DNA from: Mycteria americana
Lineage: Eukaryota; Chordata; Aves; Ciconiiformes; Ciconiidae
DNA length: 64,000 nucleotides
Assembly (NCBI RefSeq): GCF_035582795.1
Contig: NC_134368.1
Span: 16,908,001 to 16,972,000 of the forward strand
Direction of reading: 5' to 3'
The translations under genes and the position numbers were made by a program. Position 1 is the stretch's first letter; every line of letters starts with the position of its first letter. The notes beneath the pieces are model-generated. The model was not told where the DNA came from. It searched no databases and saw only the letters and a program-made list of their open reading frames with translations. This document shows, piece by piece, positions 11,648 through 23,190 of this stretch.

Positions 11648-12123
11648 TCACTGGGTGCCGGCGGCTGCGGCGCAGGTGGACAGAGCCCACCCGGGCAGGC
11701 AGTAGTAGGGGTAGTAGTAGGAGGGCTGGAGGGAGAGCAGCGAGGGCGGCCGCAGCACCTCGCCGGGGTGGTACTGTCTCTGGTCGTCGCGCACCAGCAC
11801 CTTGACGGCCACCTTCTTGGCGGCGGGGGCGGAGGCCAGGAGGTCGGCGGCCATCTGCCGCCGCTTGGTCTTGTAGCGCCGGTTCTGGAACCAGATCTTC
11901 ACCTGCGTCTCGGTGAGCTTCAGCGAGGCGGCCAGGTCGGCCCGCTCGGGCCCCGACAGGTACCGCTGGTGGTTGAAGCGCCGCTCCAGCTCGAAGACCT
12001 GCGCGTGGGAAAAGGCTGCGCGGGAGCGCTTCTTCCGCGGCTTCGGCGCCGCCGCCTCCTCCTCCCCCGGCAGCAGCTTCCCGCACTTGCCCGCTCCGTC
12101 CTCCTCCTCCGGCGGGCTGCGAT
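11648..12123 (-). CDS. NKX3-2: NKX3-2 coding exon 2 (homeodomain)
   Basis: 476 nt from the acceptor CCCGCAG|AT to the TGA at 11648-11650. It encodes the end of the acidic linker, the complete homeodomain and the conserved C-terminal tail. The encoded protein from the homeodomain onward is almost unchanged relative to mammalian NKX3-2. Confidence 0.96.
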
Positions 12124-12997
12124 CTGCGGGCAGGGCGAGAGCACGGCGGTCAGGGCGGGCAGGCGCCGCGATACCCACGTCCCCCGCGCCCCGCTCCTCG
12201 GAGGGCCCGCACCCGCGCAGGCGGCCGGGCGCGCTCCTCGCGGCCAGCCTGCAGCGACGGGGCGGGCGGAGGCCCCGCCGAGCCGCTGCCCACCCCGCCG
12301 CCGGGGCGGCCGCCGACGGCAGCCGGCGCTTCTCGCTCTCCGGTAAGCGCCGGGCGCCCTCCCGGCCTGCGGGCTCAGCCGGCAAAGGGCTCTCCCCGCT
12401 CCGCCCTCCCTCGCCCCGCGGGACGGCGTGTCGGGGGCTCTTTTCCCCGGCACCGCCCGGGGCCGTCGCACCGCCCCGCGGGGCCGGCGGAAAGCCCCGA
12501 TCGTCTCCCGCTCCCAGCGCCCCCCCCCCCCCCGAACCCTCCCGCCCTCCCCGCGCGGGTGCGGAGGGGCCGCCGGCGGGGCCGCCCCTACCTGAGACGG
12601 CGGCCGACATCTCGCTGTCACTGAGGCCGGCGGCGTCCCGCTCCGCGGCCTCCGGGGGCTGCGCCTCCTCCGCCGCCGCCGCCGGCCGCCCCCCGCCCGC
12701 GGCTTCGGCGGGGCGGGCGCTGCCGCCGGCGCCCTCCTCCTCGGAGCGCCGCTCGCCCTCGGGGTCCTCGCTGAGCGCCGAGTCCGAGTCCCAGCCCGCC
12801 GGCGTCCGCGGGGCTCGGGCGCGGGCGGCGGCGGGCGAGGGGAGCGGCGGGCCCTCGGCGGCGCCGCACAGCCGCCAGCCGCCGGCCGCTCCCGGGGGCG
12901 GCGGCCGCCCCGCCGCGTGGCGGGCGCGCTCCTCCTTCTTGTTGAGGATGGCCTGGATGGAGAAAGGCGTCAGGGCGTTGCCGCCGCGGACGGCCAT
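11648..12997 (-). CDS. NKX3-2: NKX3-2 (BAPX1) NK3-class homeodomain repressor, two coding exons
   Basis: Nuclear homeodomain transcription factor that, in vertebrates, acts as a repressor downstream of SHH/BMP signalling in somite chondrogenesis, jaw-joint and gut/spleen development. Spliced CDS is join(11648..12123,12592..12997) on the minus strand: 882 nt, 293 residues plus TGA. The junction codon is G|AT (Asp136). Residues 10-18 (TPFSIQAIL) are the tinman/EH1 repressor motif, residues 70-135 are acidic and low complexity, the homeodomain is 166-225 (W213, F214, N216, and the NK-class Tyr at homeodomain position 54), and the tail has a Tyr-rich YYYPYY segment ending AAAAGTQ. The start at 12997 is chosen because the EH1 motif lies just behind it and the context is strong (G at -3, G at +4). 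The frame stays open upstream to an ATG at 13303, but that stretch is low complexity. Shorter than human (333 aa). Confidence 0.96.
   Translation of the reverse strand: MAVRGGNALTPFSIQAILNKKEERARHAAGRPPPPGAAGGWRLCGAAEGPPLPSPAAARARAPRTPAGWDSDSALSEDPEGERRSEEEGAGGSARPAEAAGGGRPAAAAEEAQPPEAAERDAAGLSDSEMSAAVSGRGGPAGGPSAPARGGREGSGGGGALGAGDDRGFPPAPRGGATAPGGAGEKSPRHAVPRGEGGRSGESPLPAEPAGREGARRLPESEKRRLPSAAAPAAGWAAARRGLRPPRRCRLAARSAPGRLRGCGPSEERGAGDVGIAAPARPDRRALALPADRSPPEEEDGAGKCGKLLPGEEEAAAPKPRKKRSRAAFSHAQVFELERRFNHQRYLSGPERADLAASLKLTETQVKIWFQNRRYKTKRRQMAADLLASAPAAKKVAVKVLVRDDQRQYHPGEVLRPPSLLSLQPSYYYPYYCLPGWALSTCAAAAGTQ
12124..12591 (-). other. NKX3-2 intron (468 bp)
   Basis: Short, very GC-rich GT-AG intron. 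On the plus strand it has a 14-C homopolymer (12520-12533), about 60 nt inside the donor, which is a G14 tract in the pre-mRNA. Confidence 0.9.
12592..12997 (-). CDS. NKX3-2: NKX3-2 coding exon 1
   Basis: 406 nt encoding residues 1-135 plus one base of codon 136. The donor reads CAG|GTAGGG on the minus strand (intron begins at 12591). It holds the EH1 repressor motif and the acidic Ala/Glu-rich linker. Confidence 0.93.
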
Positions 12998-13930
12998 GGC
13001 CCGGCGGCGGGCGGCCCCGCGGGCGAGCAGCGGACCGCGCCGCGCCTTCAGCTGGGCGACCGCATCGCCGGCCGCGGCCGCGCCGGTGCCGGTGCCGGGC
13101 CCTTCTCTGCCGCCGGGAGGGCGGGCGCCAGCGGGGGCAGCCTCTCTGCGCCGCTGCCGGCCCGCCCGCCCATAGGGCCGGGGCCGCCGCGCCGCGCTCC
13201 GCCGGGCGCCGCCGCGGGTCCCTGGCGGCGCGGGCGCTGCCTCCGCCCCGCTCTGTCCCGCCCCGCGCCCGCCCTCTCCTTTTTCTCCCGGCGGCGCTGT
13301 CATCGCTCACCGCCGCCTGACAGCGCCGGCCCCGCGCCTCCCCATTGGGCAGCCCCCGCGCAGCCCGCCCGCCCATTGGCTCCCCGCCGCGGGGCGATGC
13401 GGCTCCGCGGGGCGCGCGGCGGGGCGCGCCGCGCCTTAACCCCTTGCGGCCCGCGGGGCTCCCCCCCCCCCCGCCCCCCGCCGGCCGCCCCGGGCGCCGC
13501 GCTGCCGGCGGAGGAGACCCTCGGCGGGAGGGTGCCTCTCCTCGGCGGAGAGCGGGGGGGTGGTAGTTGCAGGGCGCTTCCCCTCTGGCCGCGCCTCGGC
13601 CGAGCCGGGCAACGGGCGCTGCAGCCCGGCGGCGGGGAAGGGTCCGGCCACGGCGGGAAACGTCGCGGGGGAACGGGAACAACGCCGCGGGCTGGCGAGC
13701 GTTTGGTGCGTGCTGCTCGGGGAGGAGCCTCGGGAAACGGCTTATTTCAGGGTCTGTCGGGGACCCCGACGCCGCGCCGGGATCGGGGCCGGGTGCGCTG
13801 CGGGGAAAGCGCCCGAAGCCCCGGGCGCTCGCCTTGTGGGCGCAAATGCAAAGTAGCCCCGACTGGTTTTCGAAAATGGGCTTTCCACCAGTTCATTTGT
13901 TTAAAAGCGCGGTCGGTTTCATATTAGGGT
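12998..13930 (-). promoter_or_regulatory. NKX3-2 CpG-island promoter and 5' UTR with two CCAAT boxes
   Basis: CpG-dense sequence upstream of the start codon. Two CCAAT boxes in sense orientation lie at 13344-13348 and 13375-13379, 31 bp apart, which fits a transcription start around 13250-13310. No TATA box is evident. A 12-C run lies at 13461-13472. The exact transcription start cannot be read from sequence. Confidence 0.6.
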
Positions 13931-14880
13931 CGGTCTTCGGCCCACGGGGCTTTTAAAGCCCGTTTTAGGAGGGCACCTTCTCGCAGATTAAACACTGCTT
14001 TCCTCGACACGATGCTTTCCCTGAAAGAAACCGGCCCTAAACAAGAAGCTTTTAGAAACCATTGCACGCACGCGAATTGTATAAATGCCACTCGTTGCCA
14101 AAACAACAACGTGCCCCCCAGAATCATGCTTGCCTGAATTTCAGACACCATCGGCGTTCTCAGAGCTAACAGAAAAATCCCGGCGAGGGTATCAAGCAGG
14201 TACACGAGAATGAAATGCCAGCGCCCCACGACCGTGGGTTTTTGGTGCTGGGGAGACGCGGCAATGTAACGAGCTGGAGCGCATCAAAATGGTACCCTCG
14301 AACTCGGCTTTGCTTCGTGAGCCGAACTGGCGGGGTGATACCTGCTGCCTCACGGGCGTGCGTCCCCCTCCAGCGCTTCCTTACTTGAGCCCGCAGAGAT
14401 GAGCGCCTGTTTGCAGTAGACCACGAAGCCACGGTAATTGATCGTCAACGACTCTGGCACGAATTAAATGTTTTCAATCATAATTCTTACCCGGAAAATA
14501 AATTAATAAAATAAATAATCCCGCTTTCATACGCAGCACGAAGCCGGAGAGCACCTTTGCGTGACTGAACGAGAACAGGCTTTATCCTTCTGAGCAAGTT
14601 CAGCCCGTTTCAATAACCTTGCTTGGACTCACTCATTATCCCTTTTTCCCACACAGATATTTCCCGGGAAAGCCATCGCTTCTGCCACCCAAGACTTCGG
14701 TGCCACGATACACTCAGGAAATATCCAAAGGGGACTTTTTTTTTAAGAGCTGGAGGGAAACGAGAGGAGGGCGTCTGGGGAAGCCGCGAGAAATCCACTT
14801 ACGAGGAGATGTGTAGGAGGTGTAGGAAGAGTGCCCGGTGCGGGCATTTTAAGGGCTGCTAAACAGCCGAGAGATTAAAT
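13931..14880. promoter_or_regulatory. NKX3-2 upstream AT-rich block, candidate enhancer
   Basis: Lower-GC sequence between two CpG islands. It includes a TAATTGATCG homeodomain-type site near 14434-14443 and the A/T-rich stretch 14461-14525 with several ATTAA and AATAA cores. No gene is supported. Its position 1-2 kb upstream of NKX3-2 makes a proximal regulatory role plausible. Confidence 0.35.
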
Positions 14881-16460
14881 TTGGGGTGCCAGAGGAGATG
14901 TGTGGACGGAGACGTGGGGAGAAAGGAAGGGCTCCGCGCTTCTAAGGGGAAAGGCTGGAGGTGCGGGCGGCGGGAGCCGTGGTTTGGGTTGGCGGCCGGA
15001 GAGGGGCTCCGGGCACGGCGGGGACGGGGAGCTCCGGGCAGGACTGGCCGGGGCAGCTTTCCGGCGTGCCCTTCTTTTTCGGGCTCTGCTCAGGTGCGGC
15101 GGAGCGCCGAGCGGGAGGCAGAGCAGGCGGCTGCCGCGGGGCTGGGGGAGCGGCGGGGAGCGGGCAGAGGCTCTCGCCCCGGTGCAGCCTCCCTCCAGGC
15201 GCCGGCACAGGCAGTTTCCAGCCCGCGAAGTCCCTGATTTACAAGGTTTCGCGTCCAAGCTCTTGGAAATACCTGCGGTTAGTTTACAATGGCTGTAGTT
15301 CTTTGCTGATTTACCCAGCTCCCTCCCTGCCACCCCCTTTTCTTTTTTTCTTTCTTCTTTTTTTTGGTTCTCTGCCCCTCTCCCGCCTCCCGGGACGATC
15401 CCTGCGCCCTCTTCCCGACCAGAAAACTACTGTTTGGGGGAGGAAATGCCTGGGGAGGAGGCCGGGAGGAGAGCGAGCAGCAGCGGGGGTAAGGCGCAGG
15501 GGAGCGACGGAGGGAGGCCGGGCAGGGCCGGCGGTCCCGGGGCTGCGGCAGCCGGGGGCCAGCTGGGTGGTCCCGCCGCGCCCGCCCTCCAGCCCCGCCG
15601 AGGGAGACGGGCAGCGGGAGGGAGGGAAGGAGGGAGGGATGGGGGTGAGAGCGGCGGCCCGGCATTGCTCCGCGCTGGCAGCCCGGGTGGAGGGCTCGCA
15701 GCCGGCTCCCGGCCGCCCTCAGCTGGGGCAGCACCGGAGGGCAAGGGCTGCCCGGCCACGGCGTGCGGCGGGCGCAGGGCCCCCTCCGAGCGTGTGCGGG
15801 AGAAACCGGGCGCAAACCCTCCCGGCAGGAAAAGGCTCGGGGAGGGGCGGGAGGAGGCAGCGGGGTGGGCAGCCGAGCGGGCAGGGCAGCGCCCGAAACG
15901 GGGACGTCGGCGGGGGCACGAGTTCCACCTTGCCCCCACCCCTGATAAGGGCTCCGCACCCCCCATTCCTCGCCGTTTGGAAGCAGGCGAAAACCGTCTA
16001 TTGCGCCGTATCCGCCGTTTTACAGACATGTCCTACACCGCAGCGGGGAAACCCCAGACCCCGCCGTGCCCCGTAACTGCCTCTCCCGGCGCCCACCGGA
16101 GACGCCCGCTCTTTACCCGCCAGCCCGCCGAGGAGCGCGGCTGCCGCCCCTCGCCCGGCCGTTCCCGACCGGCGGCGGCGGAGCCGGCCCGCGCTGCCGG
16201 CAGCCGGGCTGCCCCACCTAGAGGCGGCCCCGGCGCACTGCCCGCCGCGGCCGCCCCTCGGGGCCGGGGCGTCGGCCGCGCTGCCCAGCCCTGGGCGCCC
16301 AGCGGGGCCGTGGCGACGTCGGGGGCCGGGGTGGGCCAGGGCAAGGCCAGCCCCTGCGGGGACCGGTGCAAAGGCACGGCCCCGGTGCCCTGTCCCGGCA
16401 TCCGGTGACGAACCGTGGCGCGGGCCGGGAAAGCGGGAGCGGAGCGTGCCTGGCCGCAGC
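14881..16460. other. Second CpG island upstream of NKX3-2
   Basis: GC-rich and CpG-dense, with purine-rich GGGA repeats near 15615-15640. Open frames on both strands (up to 371 codons) are low complexity and overlap one another. It could be a distal promoter for a non-coding transcript or part of the NKX3-2 domain; the sequence alone does not decide. Confidence 0.5.
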
Positions 16461-18962
16461 GTGAGGTGGCTTCTTGCAGGCACCTGGGACGCCTTTCTTT
16501 CCAGGTGTGAGGAACTCGCTCACAGAAGCACTGCGCATAGCGCAGGGAAGGATGTGTCCTGCCTCTTGGGCGTCTTGTGAAAGCATCAGATTAACACGTG
16601 AAAGCGCACACACACGTGAAGAGGGTGGCAGCAGAACCTTAAAAGAGCCCTTGTAAAGAGCACGCACCACATGATGTTGTACAAAAAGCCTGGATGGTCC
16701 CTGGGTGGGAGTAGCTCGCACTGGGAAAAGCAAATGTTATAACCTTTCCTTAGGGTAGGATTTGCCCACGCTGGGAAATTAATTAGTGATGGGGCCCCAC
16801 GTGCCGGCTCTCGGGCACCCCCGAGCCCTGTAGCTCTCGTGGCAGCACTTCCCAAAGCCTGCATGGGGTTAATACCTCTGCCATACCTAATCACAGGTGG
16901 TATTTTTTCCCCAGACAGAAGCTGTATCCCCAGACATGTCTCTAACTTGCCTCCTGATATCCATACAGAGATACAAATCCTTGCAGTCTCCTGCTGGGTC
17001 TCCCAGGGGCTTAGGTGGAAGATGGCAATGGGACAAACAGTGCTTCCTCCTACAAGGAAATTTCATCCCCTGTGACTCTCTTGGTGATGGGCAAGATTTG
17101 GTTCATGGTTTTTACCTCAGCTATGCTCCTCTCTGGCTGTGCAGCAAAGGCACGTAAACATGTCCTGGACAACTTGCTGGTTTTGCAGAAAAGTCTCAGG
17201 CCACCTGCTTTTGAACAGGTTTTGACTCAATTTCTTAAATAATAACAATCTATTGCCAAGTAAATGTAACCGTAGCTGCACAGTAGGTGACAGCTGTGCA
17301 TCTCTAAAATAAGTTCTGAGCAGGATTCCTCCCTGCGCTTCGGGAGGGACCTCGCGTAAGTAACTGCTGCAACACTCAGCCTTCAAATTGCTTTTTAGAG
17401 TTGACATCAAGATCCTGTGTTGTTGCTGAGCGGTCAACTGTAAGATGCTTATGGACTTCAGTGAGAGGATATACCGCCTACAATGAAGAGAAAAATCCAA
17501 ATGATTTTTAGAATTCAACTGAATAATAAACCTGGAGAATGTGCAAATACAATCCTGACAATGAGAAGTTTAATCTTACTGACTTGACAACCTCTTAGCA
17601 AATTAGCTCAGTAGGTTTTAATAGCTGCTTTGCAATCCCCTTCCCTGCTTATATGCCTTATATGGGGAAAAGCCCGTGTCCTTTAGGGCTGGGAGGCTCA
17701 AACACAAACATTCCTATAGGAGTTTACAACCAAACTGAAAGAAGCGCCTGAATCTTGCTGGTTGCTTATATACAGTGACACGATTTGGCCCAGTTTTATT
17801 GCTCGGAGCTGCTGTTTCTGGGAAAACCAACCCAAATCTCCCTCTTGTTGCTTCATCTTTATGATAAAAAGTGAAGACTTAGCATGCAGACTACCAAGCA
17901 CGAAAACAAAACTACCAACGTTTCATTTCACAGCATGGCAGTTTTTTTCCTGAATTATTCCTCCTCACAAGACCCTGAAAAGGAAAAGACATACGGACTA
18001 GCTAATCCTCACGCCCCCGAGAAAGAGTGAAGATGTATGGCCGTTTCCTCCACTTAGTGCCAGGAGGTCACTAGCTGCGTACACATTGAGAGCCCTGTCC
18101 CACAACTACGTTCAGAGGAGACCATCTTTGGAAATAAATCTTCTCTTTGACTCTTTCCTTATTTTTATGCCAGGTTTCCTACTACTCCAGTAAATGGCTA
18201 TATATTCCTCATCTTCTGATGTATTTATCTGTAGGATAGAAATACAACCTGGACAAGATTAACTTGATTTACTAATAAAAAGAAAACCTGCATAGCCAAA
18301 TAGCCAGATGCATCTCGTAGTCATTAATTAAAGCTTTTGAATTTGTCTGTGAAATAAATATTGTGATATTTAGCTTTCTATCTGTTTCAAGCAATTTTAA
18401 AAGGAGGGGGTAGCCTATTTATTTGCACTTTTTGATAGAAAAATTGAAGTAGAAACTGAATGACTTATGCCGAAGTCATATATGTGTGTGTCATCTGTAC
18501 AGTTATCTGATCCATCTACTTGTTCTGAATTTTTCCTTATTATTTCCTAGAACATTTTAATGAATATTCACCATATTACAGTATATGCCTTTGCTGTGTG
18601 CAAGTCTCTATGCTTTTAAGAACACTCATAGCACAGATTAATCATTTGATGTTTATTTGGTACAACATCATATGAAGTCCAGGTTTCCTTTACCATTGCT
18701 CCTCAATCTATAAATAAGTACTAACCTTTCCTACTTTTTGTTTGAAATAGTTGAGCTCACTTTTCACATATGATGGACTAACTTGGTAATTAAATCAATG
18801 GCTACATTGGGGTAACATTTAAATATTTTTATTGCTTCTGACACTTAGGTAAATCAAGTAAGCCTGCCGGCCTCTCAGGATACTGGAACTGTTTACATTT
18901 ATAAAGTGATTTCACATCTTTGTCTAAGAGTCACATCTTTATTGATAGCAAGTCAACAGTCA

Positions 18963-19013
18963 TTTTATATTAATTTTTCTATCTCTTTATATTAATTTTT
19001 CTATCTCTTTATT
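18963..19013. repeat. 22-bp AT-rich tandem repeat, about 2.3 copies
   Basis: The TTATATTAATTTTTCTATCT unit recurs with a 22-bp offset, followed by a partial third copy. Confidence 0.8.
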
Positions 19014-22000
19014 ATTCATATTGGAGTAGATACCCATCAAAGGTAATATGTGGGAGTGTTTGGGACTTATCTGTTATAAATTTCCAAAGATCACCAATTA
19101 CTCAAAAATTTCAGGATTTGAGATCAAGGACTCATTTGTTTCACATCCTCCTCACACTGAATAGGAAGTCTAAACTGTGGAGATAGGATGTGGCATTTTG
19201 TGCATGTCTTGGGCGGTCTCTTGCGTGGAGTGCTGGCTGTCGGGGAGCCTGCTCGGAGAAGCAGATCTGACTCAGGAGCTCCAATACTGGACTCTGGGGC
19301 CCCAAACACGATGTGTTGCAGAGATGAGAATCGTGGTACGTCTGTCCTGTTTTGGATCCAGGCGTATGCAATTAACTTCATGTGTCTGAAGAGAAATCAG
19401 AGGTGTGAGTTCACCAGGTAATTGCACAGGGCGCTTGGTCTCGTCCCTCAGGTTAGACCGAGCATCTCACTCCATGGTAGCTCCATTCTCTGAAGGGACA
19501 GCAGCCTCCCTGAGAGCATTTTGACACCTCTGGTGGAAAGCAAGGCCCCCAGCTCTACACGCTGTGTGACAGAGGAGTCCACGCCTGCAGCGGCCTTGGT
19601 GGCCTTGCTGCAACCCATGCCAGATAACCCGTGGTGGAGCAGCCAAGCCAAGCTGTTTGAGCACGGAGACCTTGGATCCAGTGTTGGGTTTATGAAGTTA
19701 GGGCAATTAGCAGGTTCACTGTGTGAGTTGTTTCCACTGGCAACGATTTTGTATGTACAGCAACTGTACATTTCATCTGAACACAGCTTTTACGTTAAAT
19801 CACTAATTCTTTTGGCTTGCTCAGTGAGAATACAAATACTTACATAAACTTCACAAATAAATTAGTGACTCTGTTTTGTTCAGTTCACATGCAAATTTAA
19901 TTGGCTGCCTGAAAATTAGCAAATGTGCCACAAGTTGTCTGCAGGCGATACAGATATTGTTAATATTTTCTGTGTGTATCTTAGAGAATAGAGACTTTGA
20001 ACATGTCAATTATGGATGACTGCAAATATGCACCCTGTCTTGTCCTTATGACACTCATTCTCTCCTCTCAGAACTCCTGTCTTCATTAGCGTTGTCTTCG
20101 CCTAAATTTAGAGATTCTGAGTTATAGGTTGTCTTCTCCTGCACATTGTTGTGGTGTCAAAGGGAGCACAGCCTGGGTGGGCTCTCAGGGTATTCCTGTC
20201 ATAGAAGTAGCTATTTCTTTAATTTGTTAGCCAGACACATTTTGGGATTTACCTAACAGAATAAAAAAATATTAAGGCAGGTGACAAAGAATAAAAATGT
20301 GTAATGTGGCAAAAGCAGTTTGCACCCTATTCATTACATAAACAAGAGTAAATGAGATGGTTGAAGAAGTCTCCAGTACTAAAGGATACCTGTGACTTAA
20401 TGGAAAACTCTTGCAATGTGAGAGGGACCAGATATGCGGGTAGACAAAATGTCAGTTATAAATCCCCTGGAAAACCAAGAAAGTCCTTTTATTTCTCCAG
20501 AAGTTTTTTCACAACAAAAGGATGCAGAAATCTCCCTGCGAGTGAAACGGGGAAGGCAAAGGAGTGCTGGCTGGAAGGACATTTTGGTAATACTTTCAAG
20601 ATGGCAAGCTGTGATTTCCTGCACTATGGATGAGGTTGTTGTTGGCAGGAGGAATGAGCGCTTTCTTCTCTCCCTGCTTGGGAAAGAAGGTAGTGTGTGG
20701 TGTGGCCTTCTGGTGCTTTATAGTTTTGTCTGTATTTTATGAGAGCTGATTAAAAACCCCACACTTTTCTCTGTACACTCAATGTTCCAGCTCCATGTAG
20801 GACCACTGTAGGCTGCCGCCTGTAGGAAGCATTAAAACCCGGTCTTCAGCCAAAAACGCTGCTATCAACTGTCTTCCCGTATCTCTGGAAGACTTCTGAT
20901 GTGGCTATATTTCTTTCACATACTGTACACTTTGTGCAACACCTCTGTGTCACAGGGACTCCTTTTGAGAAGGGTTGTGCAGGGGAATGTGCTATTTTGC
21001 ATTAGACATGCTCCCTCATCAGGAAATACAACTCTTTACAAAGCATTATGCTTCGTAGCTCCAAAAAGAAGTCTGCAGTATAGTCTTCTGCAAAATATGC
21101 GACAAAGTCCTTGTGGTCTAATCTCCTTGTGCTGTCATGATGATTGTCTGGTTGGCTGCCCGCCCCAAACAGGAATGGTATATATGCACATTGTTCAGTT
21201 GTGCTCCTGTTGATACTCGTATCTCTGACTTTGCCCATAGTTATCATGGAGGGGACGAAAATTGTCCAAAGGCAAAGGAACTTCACAAAGAATAATATTT
21301 CATTCACAGGGTTTAATTTAGCTATTCTAGTGGCTCCTCAAGAGCTAACTGTAGGAAATCACTGCAGCCATAAGGTGTGTTGACCCTGAAGCCCTGAGAA
21401 CTGCTGGCAGACTCTGGAAGAGCGGCAGCACCTTGGAGAGAAGAGCTGACATCCCTGCAGTCTATGGGGGCTATGGCAGTACCTGGCATGGGAGAACTTC
21501 CACCTTCCTACCACGAATGCCTTACTTCTTGGTTTGCATTTGGCCAGGTGCACTACTACAGCTCCTAGAGCTACTTTCTAATACATGGTGACTTTAGAGA
21601 AGCAGGCCTGGGCAGGTCATGTAACCGCTTTGGTATAAGGTAGCAGCTGCTTTTGTGAAGAGCATATTAAATGTCAGAACACCTGGATAATGAGAGAGTG
21701 AGACCCTTTCAGTGAAGAGAAGACAAGACTACCAGCTCTGTAGCTGAAAAGTAGCCTGTCATCCACAAATCAATGTCGTGAGAGGAGTCCGTGCATTGCT
21801 TTGTTTCAAACGCCATAGCCCTTTGGACATGCCATGTGGTAGTGGTATTTCTCATGAACATCTCAGTGCCATACTCTTGCATTTAATAAACTCCTTTTCA
21901 AAAAGTGTTGATTCTGAGCCTCATGATAAGACCAGCTTATGAAAGTATTGGGATGTTACTGGCTGTAGCTGGCTTTGATACGCATCCCTTATCATGTGCC

Positions 22001-22359
22001 TTGTGCATTTTCTCCAAGATGCAGAGAGTGTTTGATTATTTCCTTCAAGAATAGGCTTTATTTTCCCACCTGCTGGCTCAGCAGGTGGATGTTGACTCTG
22101 TCCCAGTTCTTGCTTGCTGGGTCCTGGGAGCCTGAAAGGTGATTCCAGTCACATCAAAGTTAACTGCAAAAAATGAGGAATAAGGATGGCTAATGAAAAG
22201 GGGATTATAATTGCTCTAATTGGTATTTTCACAACTTCTCTTACCAACTTTACTCTCAGCGGCTAGTAAGAGTAAATGTAAAGGCCCCTTAGACTGTGTC
22301 TAACCTGATGGATGTCAGTAGGTCCATGTACTTTTGCCATCCACAAAACTTCTTGGTCA

Positions 22360-22690
22360 TGGCAAGAAGATTGAGTGGAGGGAAAAATGGAGCTGAAGGA
22401 AAAACTTTTGAAGAAATAAAAGGAGGACACGGGCAGAGGGAGAGGTCAGGGCCTGCCTGATCCAAGAGTATGCAACAAACTGATGAGGGAAAGGAAAGGA
22501 AAGGAGGAGAAGAAAGGAAGGGAGAAACGAGAGCTGAGAGGTACCTTGTGAGGGAACTGGAGGGCACAGGATGGGAACAAATGGACGTTGAGCAGCGAAA
22601 GACAGGTCAGATGAGAAGTAAGGATGGAGGGAATTAGATCGGCAAAGTGAGGAACAGGGGGCTGGAAAAGAGAGAAATGGGAAGGTCTGG
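22360..22690. repeat. Polypurine-rich stretch
   Basis: The plus strand is dominated by G and A, densest at 22483-22530 with GGAAA/GGAGA repeats. Such tracts can adopt triplex structures; here it is recorded as low-complexity sequence. Confidence 0.6.
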
Positions 22691-22929
22691 GCAAGGTACC
22701 TGTGACTGGAATGGATAGTTTCTAATAAACCTCCAAATCTTGTTCCTCAAGAAGTTCAATGTACCTATAAACATAGGCCCATGTTATATGGAATTCAATA
22801 TGCATATATTGTATCTGCAAACATAACACTAGATGGATTGAGACCTGTGTATGGTAGTCTATACAGTATATTAATGGATATAGAGTTGAAAAAAGGTATT
22901 CTTGCTGAAACTGGTGACATCCTGCCTGT

Positions 22930-23190
22930 GCTGATCTGTGCAGCGCAGCAGCTCAGGAGGAGCTGGTGGACGGGCAGGTCAGCACGTCCGGGCAGCGGTG
23001 GCCCCGGGACCGTCGCACGCCAGCCCCTCCTTGCTCCCCTGTCGAGCCCTTACGGGTCTGGTCTAAACGGCCCCCGGGCTCTGGGTCCGGGCAGCGGCAG
23101 GAGCGGGGTCGTGCCTGTGCGTGTTGTGTGTGTGCACGGTGCACACTGTGCTACCTGGCAGGCACCAGTTGCCATCTAGTGGCTATTTTA
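22930..23190. promoter_or_regulatory. Isolated CpG cluster ending in a CTCF-like site
   Basis: A compact GC- and CpG-rich segment with abrupt AT-rich flanks. At 23170-23182 the minus strand reads CCACTAGATGGCA, which fits the CTCF core consensus CCASYAGRKGGCR at every position. It lies between the NKX3-2 domain and BOD1L1, a sensible place for a chromatin boundary. Occupancy is not shown by sequence. Confidence 0.5.

Larger units (their letters stand above)
16461..22930. other. Intergenic desert, no gene seen
   Basis: Unique AT-rich sequence with short open frames only. A 22-bp unit repeats at 18963-19013, a TAATTAGTG site sits near 16780, and the 22360-22690 segment is strongly purine-rich on the plus strand. 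I found no protein domain, no tRNA or rRNA, and no recognisable transposon. Confidence 0.55.

Noticed and set aside
11576-13927. Plus-strand frames of 256, 420 and 336 codons across NKX3-2
   Set aside because: Shadows of the GC-rich NKX3-2 exons and promoter on the opposite strand.
14961-16408. Frames of 371 and 324 codons in the second CpG island
   Set aside because: Low-complexity translation in GC-rich sequence, no splice structure and no domain.
20352-20742. Two overlapping plus-strand frames of about 100 codons
   Set aside because: Ordinary chance frames in unique intergenic DNA; no domain, no conserved start context or splice sites.
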